From Cladocopium goreaui (Eukaryota; Sar; Dinophyceae; Suessiales; Symbiodiniaceae), in the NCBI GenBank assembly GCA_947184155.2, contig CAMXCT020000812.1:91001-155000 (forward strand): DNA of 64,000 nucleotides. The letters are read 5' to 3'. Positions 20,764-32,000 of this stretch are shown here, in pieces. The position numbers and the translations under genes are program-made. The notes under the pieces were generated by a model. It was not told the origin of the DNA and ran no database searches. It was given only the letters and a program-made list of their open reading frames with translations. The number at the start of each line of letters is the position of its first letter. Positions within the stretch are counted from its first letter, which is position 1.

Positions 20764-22330
20764 ATTTTGAATGGGATTTTGAATGGGATTTTGAATGGGA
20801 CTTTGAATGGGATTTTGAATGGGATTTTGAATGGGATTTTGGATGGGATTTTGGATGGGATTTTGGATGGGATTTTGAATGGGATTTTGAATGGGATTTT
20901 GAATGGGATTTTGAATGGGATTTTGAATGGGATTTTGAATGGGATTTTGAATGGGATTTTGAATGGGATTTTGAATGGGATTTTGAATGGGATTTTGAAT
21001 GTGATTTTGGATGGTATTTTGAATGGGATTTTGAATGGGATTTTGAATGGGATTTTGGATGGGATTTTGAATGGGATTTTGAATGGGATTTTGAATGGGA
21101 TTTTGAATGGGATTTTGAATGGGATTTTGAATGGGATTTTGAATGGGATTTTGAATGGGATTTTGGATGGGATTTTGAATGGGATTTTGAATGGGATTTT
21201 GAATGGGATTTTGAATGGGATTTTGAATGGGATTTTGAATGGGATTTTGAATGGGATTTTGAATGGGATTTTGAATGGGATTTTGAATGGGATTTTGAAT
21301 GGGATTTTGAATGGGATTTTGAATGGGATTTTGAATGGGATTTTGAATGGGATTTTGGATGGGATTTTGAATGGGATTTTGAATGGGATTTTGAATGGAT
21401 TTTGAATGGGATTTTGAATGGGATTTTGAATGGGATTTTGGATGGGATTTTGATGGGATTTTGAATGGGATTTTGGGGGATTTTGAATGGGATTTTGAAT
21501 GGGATTTTGAATGGGATTTTGAATGGGATTTTGAATGGGATTTTGAATGGGATTTTGAATGGGATTTTGAATGGGATTTTGGATGGGATTTTGAATGGGA
21601 TTTTGAATGGGATTTTGAATGGGATTTTGAATGGGATTTTGAATGGGATTTTGAATGGGATTTTGAATGGGATTTTGAATGGGATTTTGAATGGGATTTT
21701 GAATGGGATTTTGGATGGGATTTTGAATGGGATTTTGAATGGGATTTTGAATGGGATTTTGAATGGGATTTTGAATGGGATTTTGAATGGGATTTTGAAT
21801 GGGATTTTGAATGGGGTTTTGAATGGGATTTTGAATGGGATTTTGAATGGGATTTTGAATGGGATGGGATTTTGAATGGGATTTTGAATGGGATTTTGAA
21901 TGGGATTTTGGATGGGATTTTGAATGGGATTTTGAATGGGATTTTGAATGGGATTTTGAATGGGATTTTGAATGGGATTTTGAATGGGATTTTGAATGGG
22001 ATTTTGAATGGGATTTTGAATGGGATTTTGAATGGGATTTTGGATGGGATTTTGAATGGGATTTTGAATGGGATTTTGAATGGGATTTTGAATGGGATTT
22101 TGAATGGGATTTTGAATGGGATTTTGAATGGGATTTTGAATGGGAATGGGATTTTGAATGGGATTTTGAATGGGATTTTGAATGGGATTTTGAATGGGAT
22201 TTTGAATGGGATTTTGGATGGGATTTTGGATGGGATTTTGAATGGGATTTTGAATGGGATTTTGAATGGGATTTTGAATGGGATTTTGGATGGGATTTTG
22301 AATGGGATTTTGGATGGGATTTTGGATGGT
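20764..22330. repeat. 12-bp minisatellite GGGATTTTGAAT, about 130 copies
   Basis: Very uniform array of 1.57 kb. The main variant is GGGATTTTGGAT; a few units have lost or gained bases (near 21400, 21450, 21472, 21863 and 22145). Two of three plus frames and all three minus frames are open, which is a consequence of the unit and not proof of coding. Confidence 0.97.
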
Positions 22331-22617
22331 CTAATTTGATTTTTGTATGGATTTTCTATGGTGATGTGACCATTTTAATGCCGATTCAATGATTTCTTTG
22401 TGATTTACTGACGATTTAATGGGAGTTTCATGCTGGTCTAATATGATTTAATGGATTTTAATGGTGATTTGATGCTGATTCAATGGTCATTTGATGATTT
22501 CTCATCATGATTCAATGGGATTTTGCGGCGATTCACCCAGTTTCCATCATTGCTGGAGAATCGGTGCTGTCTTGACACCCCCAAAAGATTGAAAAAAAAT
22601 ATGTCGTGGCGAACAGT
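22331..22617. repeat. Degenerate TGATTTAATGG repeat following the minisatellite
   Basis: Imperfect copies of GATTTAATGGGA / GATTCAATGG, apparently decayed units of the neighbouring array. Confidence 0.6.
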
Positions 22618-22721
22618 TACCCTCTGGTAATTCAACATAGCTATGGAAAATGACCATTTATAGTGGATTTTCCCATCACAAATGGTGATTTTCCATGGCT
22701 ATGTTAGTTTACCAGAGGGTA
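22618..22721. mobile_element. MITE family A copy
   Basis: TA-bounded 104-bp palindrome with ends TTACCCTCTGGTAATTCAAC and TTTACCAGAGGGTAA. Confidence 0.85.
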
Positions 22722-23410
22722 ATGCTGGTTTGGGTGTCCTCATTGTGTAACTCTTCATGCGAAGATTGGTGAGTTCATCTTGAAAGGTCCGAATATATCG
22801 CATTGGAGTCGCTTCATGGGACGACTAACTCACGCTTTCGAGGCTTGGAGGTTCATCCCAGCGCCCTGCCTTCAGTAATGGACTTCTTCTCATTCTTCTC
22901 TACGTCCTCCATGTCCTAAGTTGGAATCAATGGAATCGAAAAGAGAGCACCAAAAAGCCCGTGAGTAAACTACACAACAAGTCATTCTTCACATGATTTC
23001 CTAAGGACAGAAAAGTGTAACTCGGCACTTGAATAGGTTTGTTTGTCCAACATCATCCCTGACAGCCACAAACAAAAAAAGGAATCACAACGGCTCCAGC
23101 TGGCTCTAGCCCAAGCATCAGTGGTATCTTCTTTCATCCTGGTTGCATGGGCACTGATAGGGATGTACAGTACCAAGTCTCGAGCCACCAATGGGCTGCG
23201 ACACATGGCAGATTGGAGGATCCCCAATAAAATGCTTCGTTTTTTCATGGGGATTTACCACTCAAAGTGCCAAATTTGGCGGAATCATCACCAAACAAGG
23301 CAAACAAGGTCCCGGATCACCCAGATCCTTGTTTCGATCTGCTCAAATCAGAAAAAAATAACACAGCAAGAGATCCTCTTGCGGGTCGCCAATGCAATGA
23401 TTTATGATTT
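22722..23410. other. Spacer without a recognisable gene
   Basis: Open frames on both strands up to 126 codons have no splice support and no family signature; I do not call a gene. Confidence 0.3.
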
Positions 23411-23514
23411 TACCCTCTGGTAATTTAACATAGCTATTGAAAATGGCCATTTATAGTGAGTTTTCCCATCAAAAATTGTGATTTTCCATAGCTATGTTAA
23501 ATTACCAGAGGGTA
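23411..23514. mobile_element. MITE family A copy
   Basis: TA-bounded; core GAAAATGGCCATTTATAGTG in the same orientation as the copy at 11726. Confidence 0.85.
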
Positions 23515-23689
23515 AATCATTGCTATTGACAACTTGGCAGCGCCACCAAATCCAGCATGGCATCCTGGACGGGGTCCTGGTTTTTTTTCGTGTCGACAGT
23601 TTGGCGGTGCCACTGACAATATCAAACACTCCTTGGATATGCGTCCTACTCAACAAATGGCAACTTGAATAAACGTGAATAAACTGTAT

Positions 23690-23825
23690 GTATATATATA
23701 TACATATATATACACGCAGTACATATTATATTATATATATACTATATTATATATATACTATATTATATATATATACTATATTATATATATACTATATTAT
23801 ATATATATATTAGTATATTTATACG
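23690..23825. repeat. TATATAC simple sequence
   Basis: Repeated TATATATACTATAT units. Confidence 0.9.
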
Positions 23826-23904
23826 TATGTCTCTGTGTGTGTTGGGATATCCCATACAATGCATTGGATCACATCCATGAAGAGATCCATTGGGAATCCA
23901 TAAG

Positions 23905-23990
23905 AAAACACGCCGCGGCTGCTCCGCTTTCGGTCCTTTTCTGTGCTCGATCCAGGACAACATTGGCCCATCGAACTGGGCTGCTTTTCT
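23905..23990 (-). CDS. Possible exon, unknown protein
   Basis: Minus frame AAQFDGPMLSWIEHRKGPKA then EQPRRVFLW, protein-like and basic at the end. Borders not fixed. Confidence 0.25.
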
Positions 23991-24134
23991 ACACATCAAC
24001 ACCCCTGGAAGTGTCAGTCATGTATTCTTCGTCTTCTCTGCTTGTGAGATTGGGTGGTTTCTCAAAAATCAACCCAAAAAAATGACTTTACTTCGTGTGA
24101 TCCCCACCATGACATTTATACATTTTGTTACTGG

Positions 24135-24903
24135 CAAAGCTTCTGGCATTCTATCTGACATTTTATCTGGCATTCTATCTGGCATATCTTCTGGCATTCT
24201 ATCTGGCATATCTTCTGGCATTCTACCTGGCATATCTTCTGGCATATCTTCTGGCATTCTATCTGGCATTCTATCTGGCATATCTTCTGGCATTCTATCT
24301 GGCATATCTTCTGGCAAACATTCTGGCACTTTATCTGGCGTACCTTCTGGCATTCTATCTGGCATTCTATCTGGCATATCTTCTGGCATTCTACCTGGCA
24401 TATCTTCTGGCATTCTACCTGGCATATCTTCTGGCATATGTTCTGACATATCTTCCTGCATTCTATCCGGCATTCTATCTGGCATATCTTCTGGCATATT
24501 ATCTGGCAAATCTTCTGGCATTCTATCTGGCATAGCTTCTGGCATTCTATCTGGCATATCTCATGGCATATCTCATGGCATTTTATCTGGCATATCTTCT
24601 GACATTCTATCTGGCATATCTTCTGGCATTCTATCTGACGTTTTATCTGGCATTCTCTCTGGCATACCTTCTGGCATTCTATCTGGCATATTTTCTGGCA
24701 ATCTATCTGACATTTTATCTGGCATTCTCTCTGGCATACCTTCTGGCATTCTATCTGGCATATCTTCTAACATTCTATCTGGCATAGCTTCTGGCATTCT
24801 ATCTGGCATATCTCATGGCATTTTATCTGGCATATCTTCTGGCATTCTATCTGACATATCTTCTAACACTCTATCTGGCATATCTTTCGGTATTCTATCT
24901 GGC
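24135..24903. repeat. 12-bp minisatellite TCTGGCATATCT / TCTGGCATTCTA
   Basis: About 64 units of 12 bp in which two variants (GGCATATCTTCT and GGCATTCTATCT) alternate irregularly. Open in several frames on both strands; the minus strand would read MPED/MPDR repeats. It shares only the 12-bp period with the array at 20764. Confidence 0.95.
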
Positions 24904-25143
24904 CGTTGAGGCCCAGCGGTGCACACTGAGCTGGGAAGGTCCCAGGTTGAGGTCCAGCGGTGCACACTGAGCTGGGAAGGTCCCAGGTTGAGGTCCAGCG
25001 GTGCACACTGAGCTGGGAAGGTCCCAGGTCGAGGTCCAGCGGTGCACACTGAGCTGGGAAGGTCCCAGGTCGAGGTCCAGCGGTGCACACTGAGCTCGGA
25101 AGGTCCCAGGTTGAGGTCCTGCGGTGCACACTGAGCTGGGAAG
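24904..25143. repeat. 41-bp tandem array, about 5.8 copies
   Basis: Unit GGTCCAGCGGTGCACACTGA then GCTGGGAAGGTCCCAGGTTGA. It follows the 12-bp array without a gap. The 41-bp period shifts frame in every unit, so it is not coding. Confidence 0.93.
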
Positions 25144-25285
25144 TTGGCAAAGAGCTTGGCGAAGAGAGTTGGCAAAGAGCTTGGCGAAGAGTTGGCAAGG
25201 CGGAAGTGGAGGTGGAAGTTGATGCAGAGGTGGTCGAGGAGAAACTAGAGGAGGAGGCGGAGGAGGAGGAGAAGGAGGACAGCTA
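25144..25285. repeat. Purine-rich GGAGGA/AGAGTTGGC stretch
   Basis: Short repeats of AAGAGCTTGGCGAAGAGTT pass into GGAGGAGGAG. Low complexity; the plus frame would be Glu-rich, but I see no gene support. Confidence 0.7.
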
Positions 25286-25674
25286 GCCGAGGAGGAGAAG
25301 AACAACTCTGATAAATCTAACAACCCTCACCTGGCAGGTGGGGAAAAAAAATCTGGTGGTGAAACAAAATCCTATCATTTTTCTGGAAATTTCGTATCAC
25401 TTGTCGCTGTTGAGAAACCACCCAGACCTTTCCTTCTTTTCCCAACTCCTCCGGGGTGCTGTCAACTCGCACAACTCGGCCGCTTACGTTTTTCTCGGAC
25501 TGGGCCGAGCATTAAGGGCCCCCGAAATCGGCGGCAGTTCGGATCTCTATGGATTTTATCGATATGTCAATATATGGGTTTATGGAGGTTTAATGGGTTT
25601 ATATATATACTATGGTTTAATATGGTTTAAAAAAGGGATGATTTGCTGGGATAATACTGGGATATTGATGGATA

Positions 25675-25788
25675 TACCCTCTGATAATGACTAACATAGC
25701 TATTGAACATGGCCCAGTCGAAATAGTTGATTTTCCCATCAAATTTTTGGTGATTTTCCAGTTCGCTATGTTAGTTTACCAGAGGGTA
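25675..25788. mobile_element. MITE family A copy
   Basis: Ends TACCCTCTGATAATGACTAA and TTAGTTTACCAGAGGGTA; slightly longer core (114 bp). Confidence 0.8.
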
Positions 25789-26389
25789 CGAAGTATACTA
25801 TTGTTGAAATATCTGTCTACTGGATTCTTGATGATTCTTGTTTATTTCATCCAGTTACAAATGACCGGGATCCAGTCCGACTGGTCACTTCGCAATACTC
25901 CGCAGTAGAGTTCAGATAAAGCTCGATCGTCCAAGTCTGCTGTTGTTCGGACAATGAAAGGATGGTAAGATTGAAACCATTTGAAACCCACACCATTTAA
26001 CTTAAGTAAGCCTGTGGGTGAAAATGAATCCCAATTGAGCAATTCCTGATAATCCTGAGATTTGCGAGATTTGCCAGTCCAACACCCTTGTTGAATGACC
26101 TGATACAGAAAAAATAACATTTGAGATTTTGACCCTAAGAATGTGTCAAAACGGCGCCCTAGACATCCCAAGAATCATATCTGAGTCCATCCTGGCTTTG
26201 TCCAAAACTTAGGGGGAAAAAAACTAAATCCAGTGGTTCAAAACTTAATTTTCCCATCTTGTCACTTGTGTTATCATATGTTCTTTTCGGTCAGCGCCAC
26301 CGTTTCAGCGGAACGTGACCGCCCAGGACAGGCTGGGCCCCAGGGTGGCTGGCTGTATCTATTTAGCTTTTTGGTAACCCCCAAATAGA

Positions 26390-26491
26390 TGGGGATGGGT
26401 CAAAACCCTGGTACCTAGTGAACCCCAAAATAGCTGGTAAATGGATGTTCATCCCACTAAAAATGTATCTATAGGTATTGATCCATACCCA
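26390..26491. mobile_element. MITE family B copy
   Basis: TGGGGATGGGTCAAAACC to GATCCATACCCA. AGAT flanks both ends and may be a target duplication. Confidence 0.8.
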
Positions 26492-26809
26492 GATAGAAAA
26501 GGTATGAAAAGGTTCGATTTATCACTATTTCCATTGGATGTTATTTTTCCATCCGTTTCGGGGCTACTGGACCTATCAATCTAATTGAATCTCATCTGAT
26601 GATCTTATCCGTCTACCCATACATCCATTCAGCTGTCTATCTGTCTATCTGACTACTTACTACTATCTATCTACCTCACTGCGAGTCATGGTTGTTTTGT
26701 GGATCTGAACCCCCAGCCTAGGCATGGATTAATGGTGTACGGCCTGCAGGGAATCTTAGTTATGTGCCTGTTCGGGGTGCCGTAAATAGACCTAAGATGA
26801 TTGTCTCTG

Positions 26810-26935
26810 CCCATTTCAAGTAATCCCCATGGTTTGACGACGCAGAATGGAGCTGCTAGTGAGGTTGAAGGTCCACGATTTGAAGTCCGTTGAACCCTCC
26901 AATTTTCGGGAAACCCAATGCTGATCCTCAATCTT
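26810..26935 (-). CDS. Possible exon, unknown protein
   Basis: Minus frame IEDQHWVSRKLEGSTDFKSW then TFNLTSSSILRRQTMG without stops. Plausible composition, but borders and family unknown. Confidence 0.25.
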
Positions 26936-27694
26936 GGGCACACAACTGGGCTTCTTCGAGCTTTAGATTACACTGGGAAGCTACTGACAAGTACGTGATC
27001 CCCCGCCAAAACAAAAAAATAAAAATAAAAACTATAGGAATCATCATGACCACCCCCCAATTATAAAATGCATATCCATCCCTCACAGCAAGGGCCCTTT
27101 GCTAGTTACAGATTTATAAACCCCTCCAACTGTAGAGACATCCATATAAACCCCAGTCAACCTACTGTACTTATAGACCAACTTACCTATCTAGGGACCC
27201 CTTTTATAGTATAATATTCATGAATATTCCACATGCGACACCATAAGCAGGGTTTTAAAGCGTTAAAAAGTCATTTAAAAAAAACTTCTCCGATCCTCGT
27301 AGCCAAAGCCCCATGGGCGGCCATGGTAGTCGCATGTAGTCGCAGGACTCAGCACTAAGCAGCCGAGTTCGCTGCTTCCCGCATGGTTCACCGCTGCAGT
27401 GGAGACTTAACGTGAACTCGTCATTTCTATTCACCTGTCCATGGTTGCTGAACTTTCATGTCGCAGCAGATGTGGTCCTTTCCCTGTCTCTAGAGATTTA
27501 GCCTGGGGTGAGACACGGCCAGTTTCGAGCGTCACGTTTCGAGCGTGACGGTGATGAAGCACCAGGTTGACAGCATTTCTGCAGCTGAAACGATTGCAGT
27601 CTAATCAAACATGCAGTCCCTTGATTGCTGTTTTTGATTTTTCACAATTCACAATTCGAGTACATGTTTTTCGAGTTCATTTTGGCCTTGTCAC

Positions 27695-27814
27695 CTTTCG
27701 AACCAGCAGTTCAATTTGCTCAGATTCATCCAGTTCGATGACCGTTTCCTGCGCCCAGTTGCGCTCATCCAGTTCACTGGATGCCCCTGTTTTACGGCGC
27801 AGAAGCAACGGAAT
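27695..27814 (-). CDS. Exon, unknown protein
   Basis: Exactly 40 codons between a TAG acceptor and a GTGACA donor. It reads IPLLLRRKTGASSELDERNW then AQETVIELDESEQIELLVRK. The charged, helical second half and clean borders make this one of the safest single exons. It lies beyond the stop codon of the W2-like gene, so it belongs to the next gene on the minus strand. Confidence 0.55.
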
Positions 27815-28129
27815 CTAGGCCTGGAGTAAAACAGGGCACCCGGTTGAATCTCATGGTTTAGCATATATTGAGGTATCCTCTATCTTGAGACAGCCCCATG
27901 TATTTACTTCATGTTCTCCATGCTTGCTGATGCAATATCTTCCTTTTAGGGACAATATACGATTTTTGATCATCTACCAGCGTCTACCTATTTGTTGTTG
28001 AATGGGGAACCTCTATGAGTCAACCAATCAATCAGTGGGAAAAAAAGTTTTATATAACAATTTAATCAAGTAAGAACCAATAAGGTTCAATTCAATTCAT
28101 AAATCCATGTGCTGAAGGTCCAATGTTCC

Positions 28130-28363
28130 TTTTATAGTAAAGCGGACCCATTCATCAATTTCAGAGAAGGTCTCTGAACATAACTATGGAAAGATCCACC
28201 ATGCTATTAATGCTGGGTAAATCAACGAACTTAATGGGCATTTTAACAATAGCAAACTGTAACAAATTAACAGAGGGTATATCCATCAATATCCCAGTAT
28301 TATCCCATCATTATCCCAGCAAATCATCCCTAATATAGCTTTTTGTATGTTTACCAGAGGGTA
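28130..28363. mobile_element. Relics of MITE family A
   Basis: Two ends survive: AACAAATTAACAGAGGGTA near 28279 and TTTACCAGAGGGTAA near 28363. The cores have decayed. Confidence 0.5.
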
Positions 28364-28449
28364 AATCACCATTAATCACTATTAATCACCATTAATCACT
28401 ATTAACCATTATTAACCATGAAGTTTGGTCAAGTTTTATTCCAGACCGC

Positions 28450-28570
28450 GCAGTAGTCACGACGCGTTCGGAAGTTTTTTCGGCAAATGCCAGTCCTCCA
28501 GAGTTCCGTGTGCCCCACGGGGGCGTGCGGTGGGGGCTTGCTGGGAGTGGCTTGTGAAGAGAACACCACG
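28450..28570 (-). CDS. Possible terminal exon, unknown protein
   Basis: Minus frame SSRGVLFTSHSQQAPTARPR then GAHGTLEDWHLPKKLPNAS and a stop. Starts after an AAG acceptor-like site. Unknown family. Confidence 0.3.
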
Positions 28571-29057
28571 GGACGACTTTGCTGGTAAATCATATACAAA
28601 GATATAGTAGAAAAACCACTGGTTAATCATGACTCCCTATGAAGGAAGTATCGTTTTGTTGGCAAGTATAACCTATTCCAAGACACACCCTTTATGAAGA
28701 AAGTACCCAAACCAACAAACACTGGGAAGTGTGTTTCGCCCTTTAAAAATCCCTTTAATAATCACTTCAATCTTAGCCTGTTTTTTCTGAAAATCTGCCA
28801 AGCTCATGGAATTTCCAGCCCATGGCAACCCACAGTGATCGAAGCATCTGATCTTCGGCCTTCACCTCCTTCTTGAAGTGGGCACATTCGCCTCAATTTC
28901 CTCAGCTCACAGGGCGGACGGGGCGTCTTCCCAGCCCAAGGCGAGGCAAGCCGCTGTAGCTTGTCTGGATTTCTGGAAAGCATCCCTTTTAGTATAGAAC
29001 AATTATAGAGCATCAGCATATGTGTATTTTTGTCCCATATTTCCCAGCACTGTGCAA

Positions 29058-32000
29058 TCAAGCCACATCCTCTTCGACTTCTTCATCATCTTCGTCATCT
29101 TCTTCTTCCTCACCTTCACCCTCCTGGCAGATCCACCCAAACCTGGTAATCCCAGAATTGCTCGGAAAAGAAGGTGGAAAAAATCACAGGAAACCCCAGT
29201 ATCAGCTGGCCGCCATGCACCGCTTCCCTTGTTCACTATGTTGCTATGGACCAGCTCGATGGACCGGTCTCAGGGTCTCCAGTCTGGGTGTTGACCTGTA
29301 ATTTTGCTTCATCTTCGCATCGTGCTGTTTCTCCAATCCTCCAAAATTGGATCTGTCATCCAAAAATATGGATGCCCCATTTTCTCAAAATTCTGAAAAA
29401 CCAGCCAGGAATCATTTTCCCAAAATGCTGAAAAACCAGTCAGAAATCATCCAAAAATCCCATGGGAAACTTTCGCCGCAGCCAGTCATTGCGGCCTGAT
29501 CCGGCGCAGCTTCCTCGATGCCTCGCATCCAATCTAGGAAGGCTGTCACCTGCAACGTGCGTTGCCATCGGTTCAACTCTATGGATGGTCAGCAGAAACT
29601 GCCAGGGGAATTGTTTTGGCCCATAGTGAATTGACCCAGTAAAATACGGTGCTTTGTTTCACGTTTTTTTTCATGGTTCAGACTGGTTGGTAGTTGTGGG
29701 ATCCCCAGTATCGGTTCCCTTAGTCAAAAGGTCATGGTTGACGACTGGATGGTGACTGGGGCCCAGGGGTATCCCCATTTTAGCAAAGCTCCATATTAAT
29801 ACAGATCTATACAACATTATAGATATACATATATACATATATATATACAACATTAGAAATTGATATAAATTGTACATGTCATGAAGAATATGTCTGAGCT
29901 CGGAGTATCCCATATATTCCCAAGTGAGTGGAATATACGATACGATTTAAGCACTGGGGATTGAATTCCGTCATGGAACACTGCAGTACAATCGGGGAGT
30001 GGAAAAAAATGGGAATACAATCTGGAGGTTTGTTGCGGACTTACCTTATGTTTTCCCATTGGAGGGTATTTCTGCAAGAATTGGGAAATAGTTGAGTTGA
30101 TATTCCAAGCTTGGTCATATGGATTTATGATCCGGATTTCCCTTTTTTCAATCCGAGAATTAAAACCATGGTATCGTGTAAATGGCTTTGTCAAAAAGTG
30201 GTGGATGCCATATTTTACGACAAAAACCAGTGGGGAACATGATGAGCAACGATGGGATTTTGTGGGTGCTGTTCAAACAACCATACCAATTGATATTAGA
30301 CGATAGTCACGGTCAATCTTTGGTTCCTTTTGTGTAAAAACATCTCTTCGGTGATTTCGGAGGAAAATCATCGGTTGATGGACGTCTTGTTTCCTGTCCC
30401 AGCGAAAGCCGTCCGGGAGATATCCCTGGCATATCCAAAACATAGATCTAAAAAGTATCTAAAACATGTGTTGCCCCACAGGGCTTCTACATGTCGTGAG
30501 GAGGTTGCAATGTACACCTAGACCCAAGAGTTTTGGCTAATCTTATTCCAGTAATCCCCTAGATGCTGAAAAGTGTTTCTAGGATCTTACTTTGATGATA
30601 TTTCCCTCATACTTTCCAGATGTCCAGGACGCATATGTTCCGCATCTTTTTGGGGATTGCGACGTAATTTCCATGGTGATTTCCATGGTGTGTCTTCCAC
30701 GTTTTCCTAGTCCCCATAGATTTGTCCAGCTTTGTTTCCCCATGGACTGGCGGTGGTGTTCCGCCTGGAACATGGCGCTGGTCTTGCCGGCGGTGTCATC
30801 GTCTCCCACGGCCCACATCTCGAAGTAGTCTTCCTCAATGACCTGTGGCAGGGCTCGGGGCGCTGAAGTGATCTGATTGAAAAAAAAGGGACATGGCAGA
30901 TTTCAATCTGAGACTTGCGAAGTGGCAGGCTATTTGAAACATTTTGAAACAAAGATTTCGGAGACGCCAACGTGCAGAGATGGGAGGCAACAAACACTAG
31001 CTTTGGAACCGTAAGTAGATCTACCAAATGGAGGCATCCGAAGAAAAGAAGACATAAATAAGGCATATAGCATCATATAGCCAACAATAATGAGCGCATC
31101 TGAGTCTGTGTCATAATGCTGCGTGCAAACAACTTTGCCTAGCTGCCTAGCTCTCCCTTCCTGCCTCCGCCCGATAGAGGCCATCGAAAAAGGCTTCAAG
31201 CAAGGCACTTGCCGGAGAAAGCCTGCGGCTCCAGAAATGAAAACAGACATTTGGTGTACCCTCTGGTAAACTAACATAACAATGGAAAATCACCATTTTT
31301 AATGGGAAAATCCACTATTAATGGTCATTTTCAATAGCTACGTTAAATTACCAGAGGGTAGCCAAAACGCAGCGAGAAAAACCGGCGCAGCCGCCTTGGC
31401 AAACCCATCTTGCTGGCAACCCTCTGAGCCTCAATGAGGACCTTCACCTGAGCAGGCACCCAGAGCTACCATCTATCTCCATCGGTGCGGCTTGGTCAGA
31501 TTCGAGGATCAACTCACCGAAGGTGGATGCTTTGAAGACTCAAACGACTAAAACCATCACCTACCTTGGCTTTCTGTGTATCAAGTTATGACATCTCTGA
31601 CCTCGGCACTATCACACCAAAAATGCCAGGCTGAGGTCTTCAGCTGCTTCAGTCATGATTCAAACATGTTGGGCCAACCCAAAGCAGGCTGGGAAAGAAA
31701 CCTATGTTGGATCATTGTACCCTAATGTGGTAAAACCTGACTATAAACCTACCATTTGGGGATGGTTTATACCACCCATTTCTGGCAATATCGATCCTCA
31801 TTAAACCTGGATTAAACCTGGTGCAACCCCAACCATCAACAGCTGCCCTGAGTAGCCTTGAATCGCCGGATGCCCGACTTCTCAATCAGGCCTTGGCAGC
31901 TGGGGCCTGTTGTGCCCGTGGATTCAGTTCACCCTCGGGTCCCGGAACGAACACATGATCATCGATGAAGTGGGAGCAGACCCTCACTACAAAGAAAAAC

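Noticed and set aside
21395..22339. Long plus-strand frames (over 300 codons) in the 12-bp array
   Set aside because: They only reflect the stop-free repeat unit and have no non-repeat coding flank on the plus strand.
23890..24909. Plus frame of 339 codons reading GISSGILS repeats
   Set aside because: It is the translation of a 12-bp minisatellite; the non-repeat part has no family signature or splice support.
24813..25323. Minus frames reading LGPSQLSVHRW repeats
   Set aside because: The 41-bp unit shifts frame every copy, so three frames each look open by chance.
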